Source of the DNA: Betaproteobacteria bacterium
Lineage (GTDB): Bacteria; Pseudomonadota; Gammaproteobacteria; Burkholderiales; SG8-41
Length of the DNA stretch: 64,000 nucleotides
Direction of reading: 5' to 3'
Assembly (NCBI GenBank): GCA_021730905.1
Contig: JAKFYK010000004.1
Location: 168,132 to 232,131, forward strand
Shown: piece after piece, positions 33,757-41,572 of the stretch
Layout: every line of letters begins with the position of its first letter
Numbering within the stretch: the stretch's first letter is position 1
Translations under genes and position numbers: made by a program
The notes under the pieces: generated by a model
Seen by the model: only the letters and a program-made list of their open reading frames with translations
Told to the model about the DNA's origin: nothing
Databases searched by the model: none

Positions 33757-33830
33757 GTGTCTGTGGCTGCATAGTTAGTGAGTCCCGGAATACGGTCCGC
33801 GGCCTTCTTCCGGGCTTGCTGCATTGACGG

Positions 33831-33837
33831 GTTAGGC
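33831..33837 (-). other. attC left core of the last cassette in the second array
   Basis: GCCTAAC on the minus strand, overlapping the stop of the cassette gene. A hairpin CCCGGAA/TTCCGGG follows, but no proper right core was found near 33757, so the array's outer attC seems degenerate. Confidence 0.5.
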
Positions 33838-34542
33838 GCCTTTGGTAGGAAGTTCACCAGCCAACGCTTCTTCAATGGGAACCTCGTCTGGCTTTGTGAG
33901 GAGAGCACCGTTGCGGATAACTCGCAGTGGCGGGAGAACCAGCTTCTGTGCCCACGCCGCCGCCGTTGCTCCTTCATAGTATTCAATTAATTTGCTGTGG
34001 AAGTCAGAAACAGCACTAACCGGCGGCATAGATGTTATTGCGGTTGATAACCACGACGCTGCACGCGACGGTTTCCCGTTCTCGGAGTTCAGCTCGCCTT
34101 CTTCAAACAGGTCCTCAGGTAGGCGAGGGCTTGCGAAAAGCCGTTTCAGACCCGTTGGACGCACCCAGTGCGCTAACGTAGAGGTTTCGAGCGCATAAAT
34201 CGCCCACCGCCCGACCTGATCACTCGTGACGGTTGCAAGCGTACGAGAACCCAGCGTGGCTAGTCGGCAACCCAACTCGACATAGAACTCTGCGATGCGT
34301 AAGTATGCACGCGGCAATCGGTGTGTGATGGGATTGAGGCCGTTAATGGGTTTTGGATCGTTGGACCGAACTGCCCGATGTTCAACGAGGATCAAATCCG
34401 GGTTGAAACGTGAGGCGAAAATCGTGACTTCATCTGCGTAGCCTCCCCAACCAGTTGAAAGGACAGCATCGGCAATGATGGTCCGAAGTGGTGACACGGA
34501 AGGAGGTGATGCGATTAGCGCAAGCTCGAAGACGTAACTCAT
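33832..34542 (-). CDS. Cassette-encoded hypothetical protein
   Basis: A 236-residue soluble protein of unknown function beginning MSYVFELALIASPPSVSPLR. It is the last cassette of the second array. It starts 11 bp after the attC right core at 34553-34559, and its TAA stop is part of a GCCTAAC left core (33831-33837), a typical cassette layout. No motif was recognised; an internal DLILVEHRAVRSND segment could suggest an alpha/beta fold, but nothing firm can be said. Confidence 0.68.
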   Translation of the reverse strand: MSYVFELALIASPPSVSPLRTIIADAVLSTGWGGYADEVTIFASRFNPDLILVEHRAVRSNDPKPINGLNPITHRLPRAYLRIAEFYVELGCRLATLGSRTLATVTSDQVGRWAIYALETSTLAHWVRPTGLKRLFASPRLPEDLFEEGELNSENGKPSRAASWLSTAITSMPPVSAVSDFHSKLIEYYEGATAAAWAQKLVLPPLRVIRNGALLTKPDEVPIEEALAGELPTKGA

Positions 34543-34552
34543 TCTTGGGAGC

Positions 34553-34633
34553 GCCTAACGTCCGCGGTTTGCCGCGCCGCGCCGATCGCGCAGCGGGGAG
34601 CAGCAGGCGTCGGTCAGCAACGCGCCGTTAGGC
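34553..34633 (-). other. attC site (81 bp) in the second array
   Basis: On the minus strand the left core GCCTAAC (34633-34627) and right core GTTAGGC (34559-34553) are perfect complements at the ends of an 81-bp GC-rich imperfect palindrome. Same length as the two other attC sites in this array. Confidence 0.82.
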
Positions 34634-34689
34634 CGCATCCGGTACCTTTCTGGTTGTTGCGGCCGCGGCAGAATAGCAATCTCCACAGC

Positions 34690-36015
34690 CTAGCTTCCTT
34701 TTTGCGGATGTATCGCCCTGCACGCGCAGTTCGCGCAATGGTTCAGGCGTGCGACCGCGGGATCCTTGCATCCGGGCGTAGCGCACCGCTTCCAGATGTT
34801 GTTCTCGGCCACGCCATTCTCCATCGGTGGAAAATACTCCCGCCGGAGCGGGTAGTCGTTGAACTGTTGCCACGCTCTCGGGCTCGCGACCCTGATGCTG
34901 AGCTCGGGCCAACTCGTGTATCCGTGCCTGCGGCTCCACTGATCGGCCTGCCAGTGCTGGCCGCAATTGCGGCATCGGAATAGAACGATGGCGCACGACT
35001 GCTTGCCGAATAGCTCCTTCGGATGCGCCTTGTCGGCCACACGCTCGTAGCGCTTCTCCGGGAACTTGGACGCGGGCGTCGGGTGGATGTCCGGCAGTTC
35101 GGCGCAATTGCACTTCGCCGGCCTTTTCGCTGGCGCGGCAGTGGGGAGAAATGTGACCTTGGGGTCGCAGGCCGGCGGTAGATCGTCCACGATGTCGGGC
35201 AGTGCAAATTCGCGCCACCGCTGTGCACCGGCCCGATCGTAATCGATGACGCTCTCGTACCAATAGAAATGGTTCCGATCGCGCGCGAACAACGTCCTGC
35301 CGTCCTTCGACGGAATCACGCGAAAAGTCTCGCAGTCGGCGCCCTTCATCTCACGGTTCAGATAAAAGACACGCTTGCTGTCCGCGCTGTAGAGCCCGCC
35401 AAGCATTCGCCAGCTGCGCACATCGGCGCGCGCAATCGAAGCGTGGCCGCAGAACGCGAAGTGAGCATCCCGGCCAAAATACCCGTCGTTCAGGGACTCG
35501 AAGCTCGCCGGGTCGGCTCTTCTCACCCAGCACGCCTTGCCATCGAAGTCGTAGTAGAAGACGCGCTCACGGTCCTTGCCATAGCCATATGGAAACGGTA
35601 TAGCGTCGATCACGTATATTCCGTCGTCGCAGGCGGCGAATGACCCGGCATCGGCGTCTTTGACCCTCCCGCCGATACACCAGACAAACCTGTCATCCTT
35701 GAAGTAGGTGTTGTTAAGCGCCTGGAATGCGCCCGGATTCGCGCCTGCCAGCCGGTTCCCCATGAAGTAACAATGCCGCTTGTCCTTTGCGAAGCTTCCG
35801 AGATAAAAAACGAACGATTCCGCATCCGCACCCTTCACCACTGAGTCGGGCCCGCATACGACCTCGCCGTTTCTGATCCAGTACAGGCGGTAGCGGTCGT
35901 ACTCGACGTATTCGGTCCCTGGCTTAAGCGGCCGGATGAACTCGTTCGGATCGAACTTGCTTGGTGTTATCGCGCTCAACGTCGGGCTTTGAGCATTGGA
36001 TTGGGGAGAGAGCAT
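34690..36015 (-). CDS. Cassette-encoded DKNYY-repeat protein with cysteine-rich tail
   Basis: A 441-residue protein from the ATG at 36015; the longer open frame upstream runs through attC and is not believed. Residues about 30-270 are DKNYY-type repeats (VKGADAESFVFYLGSFAKDK, VKDADAGSFAACDDGIYVID, REMKGADCETFRVIPSKDGR), a beta-rich family of unknown role. The C-terminal 120 residues have paired cysteines (CRNCG, CATPGC, CANCAC), suggesting zinc binding. It is a large cassette gene, flanked by attC sites at 34553 and 36081. Confidence 0.75.
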   Translation of the reverse strand: MLSPQSNAQSPTLSAITPSKFDPNEFIRPLKPGTEYVEYDRYRLYWIRNGEVVCGPDSVVKGADAESFVFYLGSFAKDKRHCYFMGNRLAGANPGAFQALNNTYFKDDRFVWCIGGRVKDADAGSFAACDDGIYVIDAIPFPYGYGKDRERVFYYDFDGKACWVRRADPASFESLNDGYFGRDAHFAFCGHASIARADVRSWRMLGGLYSADSKRVFYLNREMKGADCETFRVIPSKDGRTLFARDRNHFYWYESVIDYDRAGAQRWREFALPDIVDDLPPACDPKVTFLPTAAPAKRPAKCNCAELPDIHPTPASKFPEKRYERVADKAHPKELFGKQSCAIVLFRCRNCGQHWQADQWSRRHGYTSWPELSIRVASPRAWQQFNDYPLRREYFPPMENGVAENNIWKRCATPGCKDPAVARLNHCANCACRAIHPQKGS

Positions 36016-36080
36016 TGCTCGGTGTCGATCCGGCGCTTGAAGTGCGGGCAGCGAACATCGATAACGCTGAACATCGCGCG

Positions 36081-36161
36081 TCCTAGCGATCCGCTTGACC
36101 GGCCGGAAACAGCGCAGCGCATCTGCGCTGGAGGCGGTCCGGGTCCAAGCGGGGGTTAGGA
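36081..36161 (-). other. attC site (81 bp) with mutated right core
   Basis: On the minus strand the left core is TCCTAAC (36161-36155) and the right core is GCTAGGA (36087-36081), with the GTT of the cleavage core changed to GCT. Otherwise nearly identical to the attC at 37056-37136. The change may block recombination. Confidence 0.75.
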
Positions 36162-36169
36162 GACAAGAG

Positions 36170-37048
36170 CTATTTCTTTTCGGTCCGAATGAGATTTGAA
36201 GTGAAGAACTCAACCACAGTCTGCCTCCCCTTTTGCGAGGCGTCGGAATCAAAGACGACATCTATGTCGCATCCTTTGCCTTTGCACGCAAAACGGTCGA
36301 AGTAGCGGTAGCTTCGTCCCACGTCCCAGACGTGGGTCGCGTTGGGAAAGACGGTCAGCGCTATCGATTTCCGGTCCGCCGGCGAAAGCGCGTCCATGAA
36401 CTTCTGGCAAGTATCGGGATCGTCGAACCGGTCCTTGGCGCCGGCAAGGATATGGACGGGGGCGCCGGTCAAGCTCACATATGCCCCAGCCATCGTTAAT
36501 TTGCGCGATCCTAGGGCATTCGCCTCGTGAACCCAACAGGCGGGATAGATGGGCACGTGCGCGGCGAACCGTGGCCCGTCAGTGCCTAGATGCTCCGAGG
36601 CGAGTGGGGCTGACGCGGTATACATGGAAAGAATCCCGCCGAGCGAAAAACCCATGATGCCGATCCGACCTGCATCGATGTTCGGATGGGCAGCAAGATA
36701 TTTCAGCGCACCAAAGGCGTGGGGCAAGAAATCGGAAGGCACATGTGATTGGAATGGCCTGGATCCTTCGCGGAACATGACCAGGCCGAGTGTCGCGATG
36801 CCGGCCTCGCGCAGCGGCACGCCATAATACTCATAGTGGTCGGAACCTGAGAAACCGCGACCGGCATGAATCAACACAACAGCTGGAACTTTTCCTTCGC
36901 CTTTGGGCGGTAACGTCAAAATCGCTTCTACCTGCCCCGCATACGGTAAGCGCTTCGACGGCGCCGTTGGAAACGTCACCGCCTGCTGAGAAAATGCGTT
37001 TGAGGAAAGGATCGCCGCGAGAACAATGCTTGCTGCGGAGCGGATCAT
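36170..37048 (-). CDS. Secreted dienelactone-hydrolase-family protein (second copy)
   Basis: 292-residue alpha/beta hydrolase with a signal peptide (MIRSAASIVLAAILSSNAFS). Catalytic motifs: oxyanion-side VVLIHAGRGFSG near residue 57, nucleophile elbow IGIMGFSLGGILSM near 127, acid region ILAGAKDRFDDPDT near 211 and His in VFPNATHVWDVG near 240. It is a tandem paralogue of the gene at 37145-38020 (roughly 80 percent similar by eye), each in its own cassette. Likely periplasmic esterase or hydrolase; substrate unknown. Confidence 0.86.
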   Translation of the reverse strand: MIRSAASIVLAAILSSNAFSQQAVTFPTAPSKRLPYAGQVEAILTLPPKGEGKVPAVVLIHAGRGFSGSDHYEYYGVPLREAGIATLGLVMFREGSRPFQSHVPSDFLPHAFGALKYLAAHPNIDAGRIGIMGFSLGGILSMYTASAPLASEHLGTDGPRFAAHVPIYPACWVHEANALGSRKLTMAGAYVSLTGAPVHILAGAKDRFDDPDTCQKFMDALSPADRKSIALTVFPNATHVWDVGRSYRYFDRFACKGKGCDIDVVFDSDASQKGRQTVVEFFTSNLIRTEKK

Positions 37049-37055
37049 TGGCGTC

Positions 37056-37136
37056 TCCTAACGATCCGCTTGACCGGCCGGAAACAGCACAGCGCATCTG
37101 CGCTGGAGGCGGTCCGGGTCCACGCGAGGGTTAGGA
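37056..37136 (-). other. attC site (81 bp) between the tandem hydrolase cassettes
   Basis: On the minus strand, left core TCCTAAC (37136-37130) and right core GTTAGGA (37062-37056) are exact complements, extended to GTCTCCTAAC/GTTAGGAGAC. Inner arms CGTGGACCCGG and CCGGTCAAGCG pair with bulges, and GCGCAGATGCGC forms a central hairpin. Confidence 0.85.
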
Positions 37137-37144
37137 GACAAGGG

Positions 37145-38020
37145 CTATCTCTTCTCGGCCCGAATTAGATTTGAAGTGAAGAACTCAACCACAATCTGCC
37201 GCCCCTTCTGCGCGGTGTCGCGATCGAATACGACATCTACATCGCAACCTTTGCCTTTGCACGCATACCGATCGAAGTAGCGATAGCTCCGTCCCACGTC
37301 CCAATTGTGAGTCGCGTTGGGGAACACGGTCAGCGCGACGGATTTGCGGGCATCCGGTGAAAGCGCTTCGATGAACTTGTGGCACGTGTCAGGATCGTCA
37401 AGCTGATCCTTGGCACCGGCAAGTACATGAATCGGGGCGCCGGTCAAGCCCGCATATGCTCCGGCAAGCGTGAGCTTTTGCGATGCGCGAGCATTCGCCT
37501 CGTGAACCCAGCAGGCAGGATAGAGAGGAACATGCGCGGCGAACCTCGGGCCGCTTCCAAGATGTTCGGAGGAAAGTGGACCCGATGCGGTGTACATGGA
37601 AAGAACACCGCCGAGCGAGAAACCCATGATTCCGATTTTGCCCGGATCGATGCTGGGATGGGAAGCGAGGTATTTCAATGCCCCGAAGGCGTGAGGCAGG
37701 AAATACGATGGGGCTTGCGACTGCAATTGCCTAGAACCTGGGCGGAAAACAATCAAGCCGAGTGTCGCAATGCCCGCTTCACGCAGCGCCGCGCCATAGT
37801 ATTCGTACTGATCAGGACTTACGTAGCCGCCATAGTCGTGAATCAACACAACGGCAGGAGTTCTGCCCCCCGCCTTCGGCGGCAAGGTGAGGATCGCCTC
37901 AGCCTGCCCCGCATGCGGCAACCGCTCTGACGGCACCGTCGGAAACGTCACCCCCTGCTGCGAGAATGCGCTCGAGGAAAGCGCCACCGCGAGAACACTG
38001 CCTGCTAGGAAGCGGAGCAT
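37145..38020 (-). CDS. Secreted dienelactone-hydrolase-family protein (first copy)
   Basis: 291-residue protein with signal peptide (MLRFLAGSVLAVALSSSAFS) and alpha/beta-hydrolase motifs VVLIHDYGGYVSPDQ, IGIMGFSLGGVLSM (nucleophile Ser), ILAG-like VLAGAKDQLDDPDT and VFPNATHNWDVG (His). C-terminal DRYACKGKGCDVDVVFD carries a Cys pair that may form a disulfide after export. It is the first cassette of the minus-strand array, starting 10 bp after a GTTAGGA core. Paralogous to the next gene downstream. Confidence 0.86.
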   Translation of the reverse strand: MLRFLAGSVLAVALSSSAFSQQGVTFPTVPSERLPHAGQAEAILTLPPKAGGRTPAVVLIHDYGGYVSPDQYEYYGAALREAGIATLGLIVFRPGSRQLQSQAPSYFLPHAFGALKYLASHPSIDPGKIGIMGFSLGGVLSMYTASGPLSSEHLGSGPRFAAHVPLYPACWVHEANARASQKLTLAGAYAGLTGAPIHVLAGAKDQLDDPDTCHKFIEALSPDARKSVALTVFPNATHNWDVGRSYRYFDRYACKGKGCDVDVVFDRDTAQKGRQIVVEFFTSNLIRAEKR

Positions 38021-38029
38021 TGACTTGTC

Positions 38030-38036
38030 TCCTAAC
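38030..38036 (-). other. Recombination core opening the second cassette array
   Basis: GTTAGGA on the minus strand followed by GACAAGTCA and the ATG of the first hydrolase. It matches the leader after the attC at 37056. No full attC or attI was seen upstream, so this may be a secondary insertion site. Confidence 0.5.
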
Positions 38037-38226
38037 TAAAAGTAGACATCTTAAATGACGGTTTATCTTGCGTCGTACAGGTCAAATTTGACATTGCTTA
38101 CAAAAAAATCTGCATTGAATCAAGAAAGTATTTCTATTTAGTACGTCCTAATTCGAAATTGCAAACGCGTCATTCATGTGCCGCTGCATCGCAATACATC
38201 CTGATAAGAAGGTGTTTAAAATAATG
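38037..38226. other. AT-rich leader region upstream of the second array
   Basis: Low-GC spacer without a gene. It holds a perfect 12-bp palindrome GTCAAATTTGAC (38081-38092), a possible operator, and on the minus strand a weak promoter candidate TTGCAA-18 bp-TAAATA further upstream. It could drive the cassette genes. Confidence 0.35.
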
Positions 38227-38245
38227 AATAAAAACAAATGCTTAT
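38227..38245 (+). repeat. Dispersed 19-bp AT-rich repeat overlapping a stop codon
   Basis: AATAAAAACAAATGCTTAT, one mismatch from the consensus. Its right end supplies the TAA stop (38242-38244) of the FAD dehydrogenase gene on the minus strand. Confidence 0.8.
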
Positions 38246-39693
38246 TGTGATTTTGCTGCATCCGCTCCAGCCAACCTTCCAAACACCGCTCCCTTCAGCA
38301 CCGACGTAGCACCCGTGTAAGTCTTGTAATACAGGCCGATCACTTCCCCCGCCGCGTAAAGCCCCTTGATCGGCGCGCCGTCCTGATTCAGCACTTGCGC
38401 GTGCGTGTTCACCTTGAGTCCGCCGAAGGTGAGCACGTTGGATGAAATGATTGGCCACGCCCAGTACGGCGGCTTGTCGAGCGCGCGCGACCAGTTCGAT
38501 TTTGGCGGTATAAGGCCGCGCGTAGCGAGGAGATCGAGTTCCAGCGCCTTGAACGTACCTGCGCCGCAACTCGCGTTGTAAGCCTTGACCGTCTGTTCCA
38601 GCAGGTCGGCGGGCACCTTGAGCTTGCCGGCGAGTTCGGCGAGTGTCGCGCCGCTGATCGGCGGCTGGTCGCTGCGCAATCCCAGTTTGTAGTTCGGCAC
38701 GTCGTGGATTTTGTTGTCGAGGATTGTGTACGCGATGCCGTTGGTCTGGTTGAAAATTTTGCGTGTGATCGATTCATACACCGCGTCCACCGTGCCGGGC
38801 GCTTCATCGGTGAAGCGCACGCCTTCCTGATTGACCAGAATGCCGTACGGAAAAATAAATACCGACGGTTCGGGCCGGCCCGAGCGTGGATCGATCGGCT
38901 CCGCGTGATATGAACCGAAATCGCCGCACGGCGCGGCACCGATGTCGAGCGCCATTTGTATGCCTTCGCCCTTGTTGTAGTAGCCGCCGCGCGCCACCGG
39001 ACGCAGATAGAGGGCGCGCGGGCCGATATAGCGCGTCTGCATTTCTGCGTTGCCCTCGAATCCGCCGCAGCCGAGGATGACTTTGCCCATGACATGCAGC
39101 GGTTCGCCGTGTTTGCCGCTGGCGATGAGGCCAATCACTGCGCCGTGTTCGCTTTGCAACAGCGAGATGGCGGTGGTTTCGTAAAAAAAACGCACGCCTT
39201 TTTTCTCTGCTGCGGCGGCGAGTGCCTCGATCAGCGCGAGCCCACCGCCGATGGGCAGCAGGCGCGGCTGCGACTTGGTCAGAAACTGCGTCGGCAGGAA
39301 ATCGAATTTCAGGCCGAAGGTTTTGAGCCATTGCACCGTTGGCCCGCAGGCGTTGGCGAAAGCAGATATCAGTTCGGGGTCGGCAAAACTCAGCGTTTTG
39401 ACGATGGCGGGCCAGGTGTCATACGCCTGCGTGGTGTACTTGATGAGTTCCGGATCGAGATAGCCGCCGCCGTTTTCTGCGAAATGAGATTCGAAATCGT
39501 CGGTGACTTCGTTCTCGCTTTTCATGCGCAGATAGGCATCGGTATAACGCGTGTTGCCGCCGCGTTCCTCGATAGGCGCGCGTTCCAGTACGGCGACGCG
39601 CGCGCCGAGTTCCGCTGCGGAAACGGCTGCGGAAAGGCCGGCGATGCCGCAGCCGGCAACCACCACATCGAAGGATTGCGAGGATAGACTCAT
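38242..39693 (-). CDS. FAD-dependent oxidoreductase, KstD/fumarate reductase-like
   Basis: 483-residue flavoprotein with the N-terminal dinucleotide-binding loop VVVAGCGIAGLSAAVSAAEL (residues 10-29), RGGNTRYTDAYLR, a capping domain, and a C-terminal LYAAGEVIGLYYKTYTGATS with LKGAVFGRLAGADAA. No signal peptide, so cytoplasmic. Divergent from the racemase-like gene (77-bp gap), which is followed by a Bug gene; these may serve one catabolic route (inference). The stop codon lies in a copy of the 19-bp repeat. Confidence 0.85.
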   Translation of the reverse strand: MSLSSQSFDVVVAGCGIAGLSAAVSAAELGARVAVLERAPIEERGGNTRYTDAYLRMKSENEVTDDFESHFAENGGGYLDPELIKYTTQAYDTWPAIVKTLSFADPELISAFANACGPTVQWLKTFGLKFDFLPTQFLTKSQPRLLPIGGGLALIEALAAAAEKKGVRFFYETTAISLLQSEHGAVIGLIASGKHGEPLHVMGKVILGCGGFEGNAEMQTRYIGPRALYLRPVARGGYYNKGEGIQMALDIGAAPCGDFGSYHAEPIDPRSGRPEPSVFIFPYGILVNQEGVRFTDEAPGTVDAVYESITRKIFNQTNGIAYTILDNKIHDVPNYKLGLRSDQPPISGATLAELAGKLKVPADLLEQTVKAYNASCGAGTFKALELDLLATRGLIPPKSNWSRALDKPPYWAWPIISSNVLTFGGLKVNTHAQVLNQDGAPIKGLYAAGEVIGLYYKTYTGATSVLKGAVFGRLAGADAAKSQ

Positions 39694-39770
39694 GCAGCGT
39701 TCTCCCTGAGATCAGTGCGCGACTAAGCTACAATTCGGCAAGTTTACATCGATAAGGACAGGCAGAAATC

Positions 39771-40586
39771 ATGGCCATGCGCATTTGGCACCAGAGTTTT
39801 ACCGTGTTGCAGGATTTGCCTGCCTATGACGAGGCGCTCAAGGTGCATTTCAAAAAGGTGGCGCGGCCCGACACCGAGATCGTGATGCATGGCATGGCGG
39901 CTGGAACCTACCCGACGAGTTATCCCGGCACTGACATTTGCTACGACGTGATTCAGCGTTTGCACGGCCCGCAGTTTTTGATGGCGGGCATCGCCGCCGA
40001 AGAGCAGGGCTATGATGCCTACGCCATCAGCAGCATTCCCGACATCATGCTGCGCGAATCGCGCGCGTCGCTGAATATTCCGGTGGTGGGTTATGGCGAA
40101 TCGGCGATGTTGTTTGCCTGCACGCTGGGTGAAAAATTCGGCATCCTCAATTTTATCGAGGGCATGGCGGGGCAGTTGGCTGACAATGCGCTGCGCTACG
40201 GATTGGGCAGCCGTTTTGTTGCCGCGCGACAGGTCGGGTTCACCTTTGCCGATGTGCTGCAAGGGTTCAGCAATCCGGCGGAGCTGATCGAACGTTTCAA
40301 GGTATCGGCCCGCAGGATGATCGCGGATGGCGCCGATGTGATTATTCCGGGTGAGGCGCCGTTGTGCGTGCTGCTCGCGCGCAATGGTGTGAACCGCGTG
40401 GACGATGTGCCGGTGATGGATTCGCTGGCGGCGTGGATCAAAATGGCGGAATCGCTGGTGGACCTCAAACGCACGAGCGGCTTGTCGCCCAGCCGCCGCG
40501 GGTATTTTCAGGCGATGCCGCCGCGCGCGCGGCTGAAGGAATTATTGAACTTTTACGGCCAGGCGCGACTCACACCCAAAAATTGA
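39771..40586 (+). CDS. Asp/Glu/hydantoin racemase-family protein
   Basis: 271 residues with the aspartate/glutamate racemase superfamily pattern: MRIWHQSF start, GMAAGTYPTSYPG, AISSIPDIMLRESRASLNIP and VVGYGESAMLFACTLGEKFG. A second half ends in DVIIPGEAPLCVLLAR. The position of the usual first catalytic cysteine (GCFxDP in hydantoin racemases) is occupied by Ser-Ser-Ile, while a Cys remains in the second motif (APLC). A racemase reaction by two cysteines is thus doubtful; a decarboxylase or isomerase variant is possible. Followed 12 bp later by a Bug gene. Confidence 0.78.
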   Translation: MAMRIWHQSFTVLQDLPAYDEALKVHFKKVARPDTEIVMHGMAAGTYPTSYPGTDICYDVIQRLHGPQFLMAGIAAEEQGYDAYAISSIPDIMLRESRASLNIPVVGYGESAMLFACTLGEKFGILNFIEGMAGQLADNALRYGLGSRFVAARQVGFTFADVLQGFSNPAELIERFKVSARRMIADGADVIIPGEAPLCVLLARNGVNRVDDVPVMDSLAAWIKMAESLVDLKRTSGLSPSRRGYFQAMPPRARLKELLNFYGQARLTPKN

Positions 40587-40598
40587 GAGGACATCGGC

Positions 40599-41564
40599 AT
40601 GCATGCACGATGGATTATTGTTGCACTGGCATTGATGGGCGGCGCGCCATCAGCATACGCGCAAAACTATCCCCTGAAGGCCGTGCGATTCATCGTGCCG
40701 TTTGCAGCAGGCGGCGGCACCGACCTTGTGGCGCGTGCGCTTGCGCAACGCCTCACCGAAGCGCTGGGACAGACTTTTGTGGTTGAAAACCGCGGCGGCG
40801 CGGGCGGCGTGATCGGCGCCGACATGGTGGCAAAATCGGCACCCGACGGTTACATGCTGGTGCTGGGCTCGCCGGGCCCGCTGACCATCAACCCGAATTT
40901 GCAGGCGAAGATGCCGTACGACAGCTTGCGCGATTTCGCACCGATATCGCTGGCCACCATCAGTCCGTTCGTGCTGACGGTGCATCCGGCGCTGCCGGTG
41001 AAGAATCTTAAGGAGTTCATCGCGCTGGCGAAAGCACGGCCCGGCCAGTTGAACTACGGATCGGGGGGCAACGGCTCGGTCTCGCATTTATCGACGGAAT
41101 ATCTGAAATCACTCGCGCACATCAATCTGGTTCACATCCCGTACAAGGGCAGCAGTCTGTCGCTGACCGATACGCTGGCAGGCCAGTTGCAGGTGATGTT
41201 CGACAACCTGCCGGTGGTGCTGCCGCACATCAAGACCGGCAAACTGCGTCTGATGGGCGTGGGTACGGCGCAGCGTTCGGCGCTGATACCCGGCGCACCG
41301 ACCATCGCCGAAGCCGGTGTGCCCGGCTATGAATCGAGCACGGCGTTCGGCGTGCTGGCGCCGGCCAACACACCGCCTGCGGTGGTGAATCGCCTGAGTC
41401 AGGAAATTGTTCGCATACTGCAAAACCCGGAGATCAAGGATCGTCTCGCCACGCAGGGGCTTGAAGCCGTCGGCAGTACGCCGCAGCAATACGAGGCGCA
41501 TTTGCGCGCGGAGCTGGCGAAATACGCGCGCATCGTGAAGTCGGCCGGCATCAAGGTCGAATAG
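40599..41564 (+). CDS. Bug/TctC-family periplasmic solute-binding protein
   Basis: 321-residue protein with signal peptide (cut near AYAQ) and motifs YPLKAVRFIVPFAAGGGTDL, FVVENRGGAGGVIGADMVAK, APDGYMLVLGSPGPLTINPN and HIPYKGSSLSLTDTLAGQLQ. It starts 12 bp after the racemase-family gene and probably belongs to the same transcript. Expected to bind a carboxylate in the periplasm. No TctAB genes follow; instead a patatin-like gene starts 8 bp downstream. Confidence 0.91.
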   Translation: MHARWIIVALALMGGAPSAYAQNYPLKAVRFIVPFAAGGGTDLVARALAQRLTEALGQTFVVENRGGAGGVIGADMVAKSAPDGYMLVLGSPGPLTINPNLQAKMPYDSLRDFAPISLATISPFVLTVHPALPVKNLKEFIALAKARPGQLNYGSGGNGSVSHLSTEYLKSLAHINLVHIPYKGSSLSLTDTLAGQLQVMFDNLPVVLPHIKTGKLRLMGVGTAQRSALIPGAPTIAEAGVPGYESSTAFGVLAPANTPPAVVNRLSQEIVRILQNPEIKDRLATQGLEAVGSTPQQYEAHLRAELAKYARIVKSAGIKVE

Positions 41565-41572
41565 ATTGATTG

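Noticed and set aside
36016..36261. Upstream extension of the DKNYY-protein frame
   Set aside because: It runs through an attC site and shows no protein-like pattern; the ATG at 36015 follows the attC as expected.
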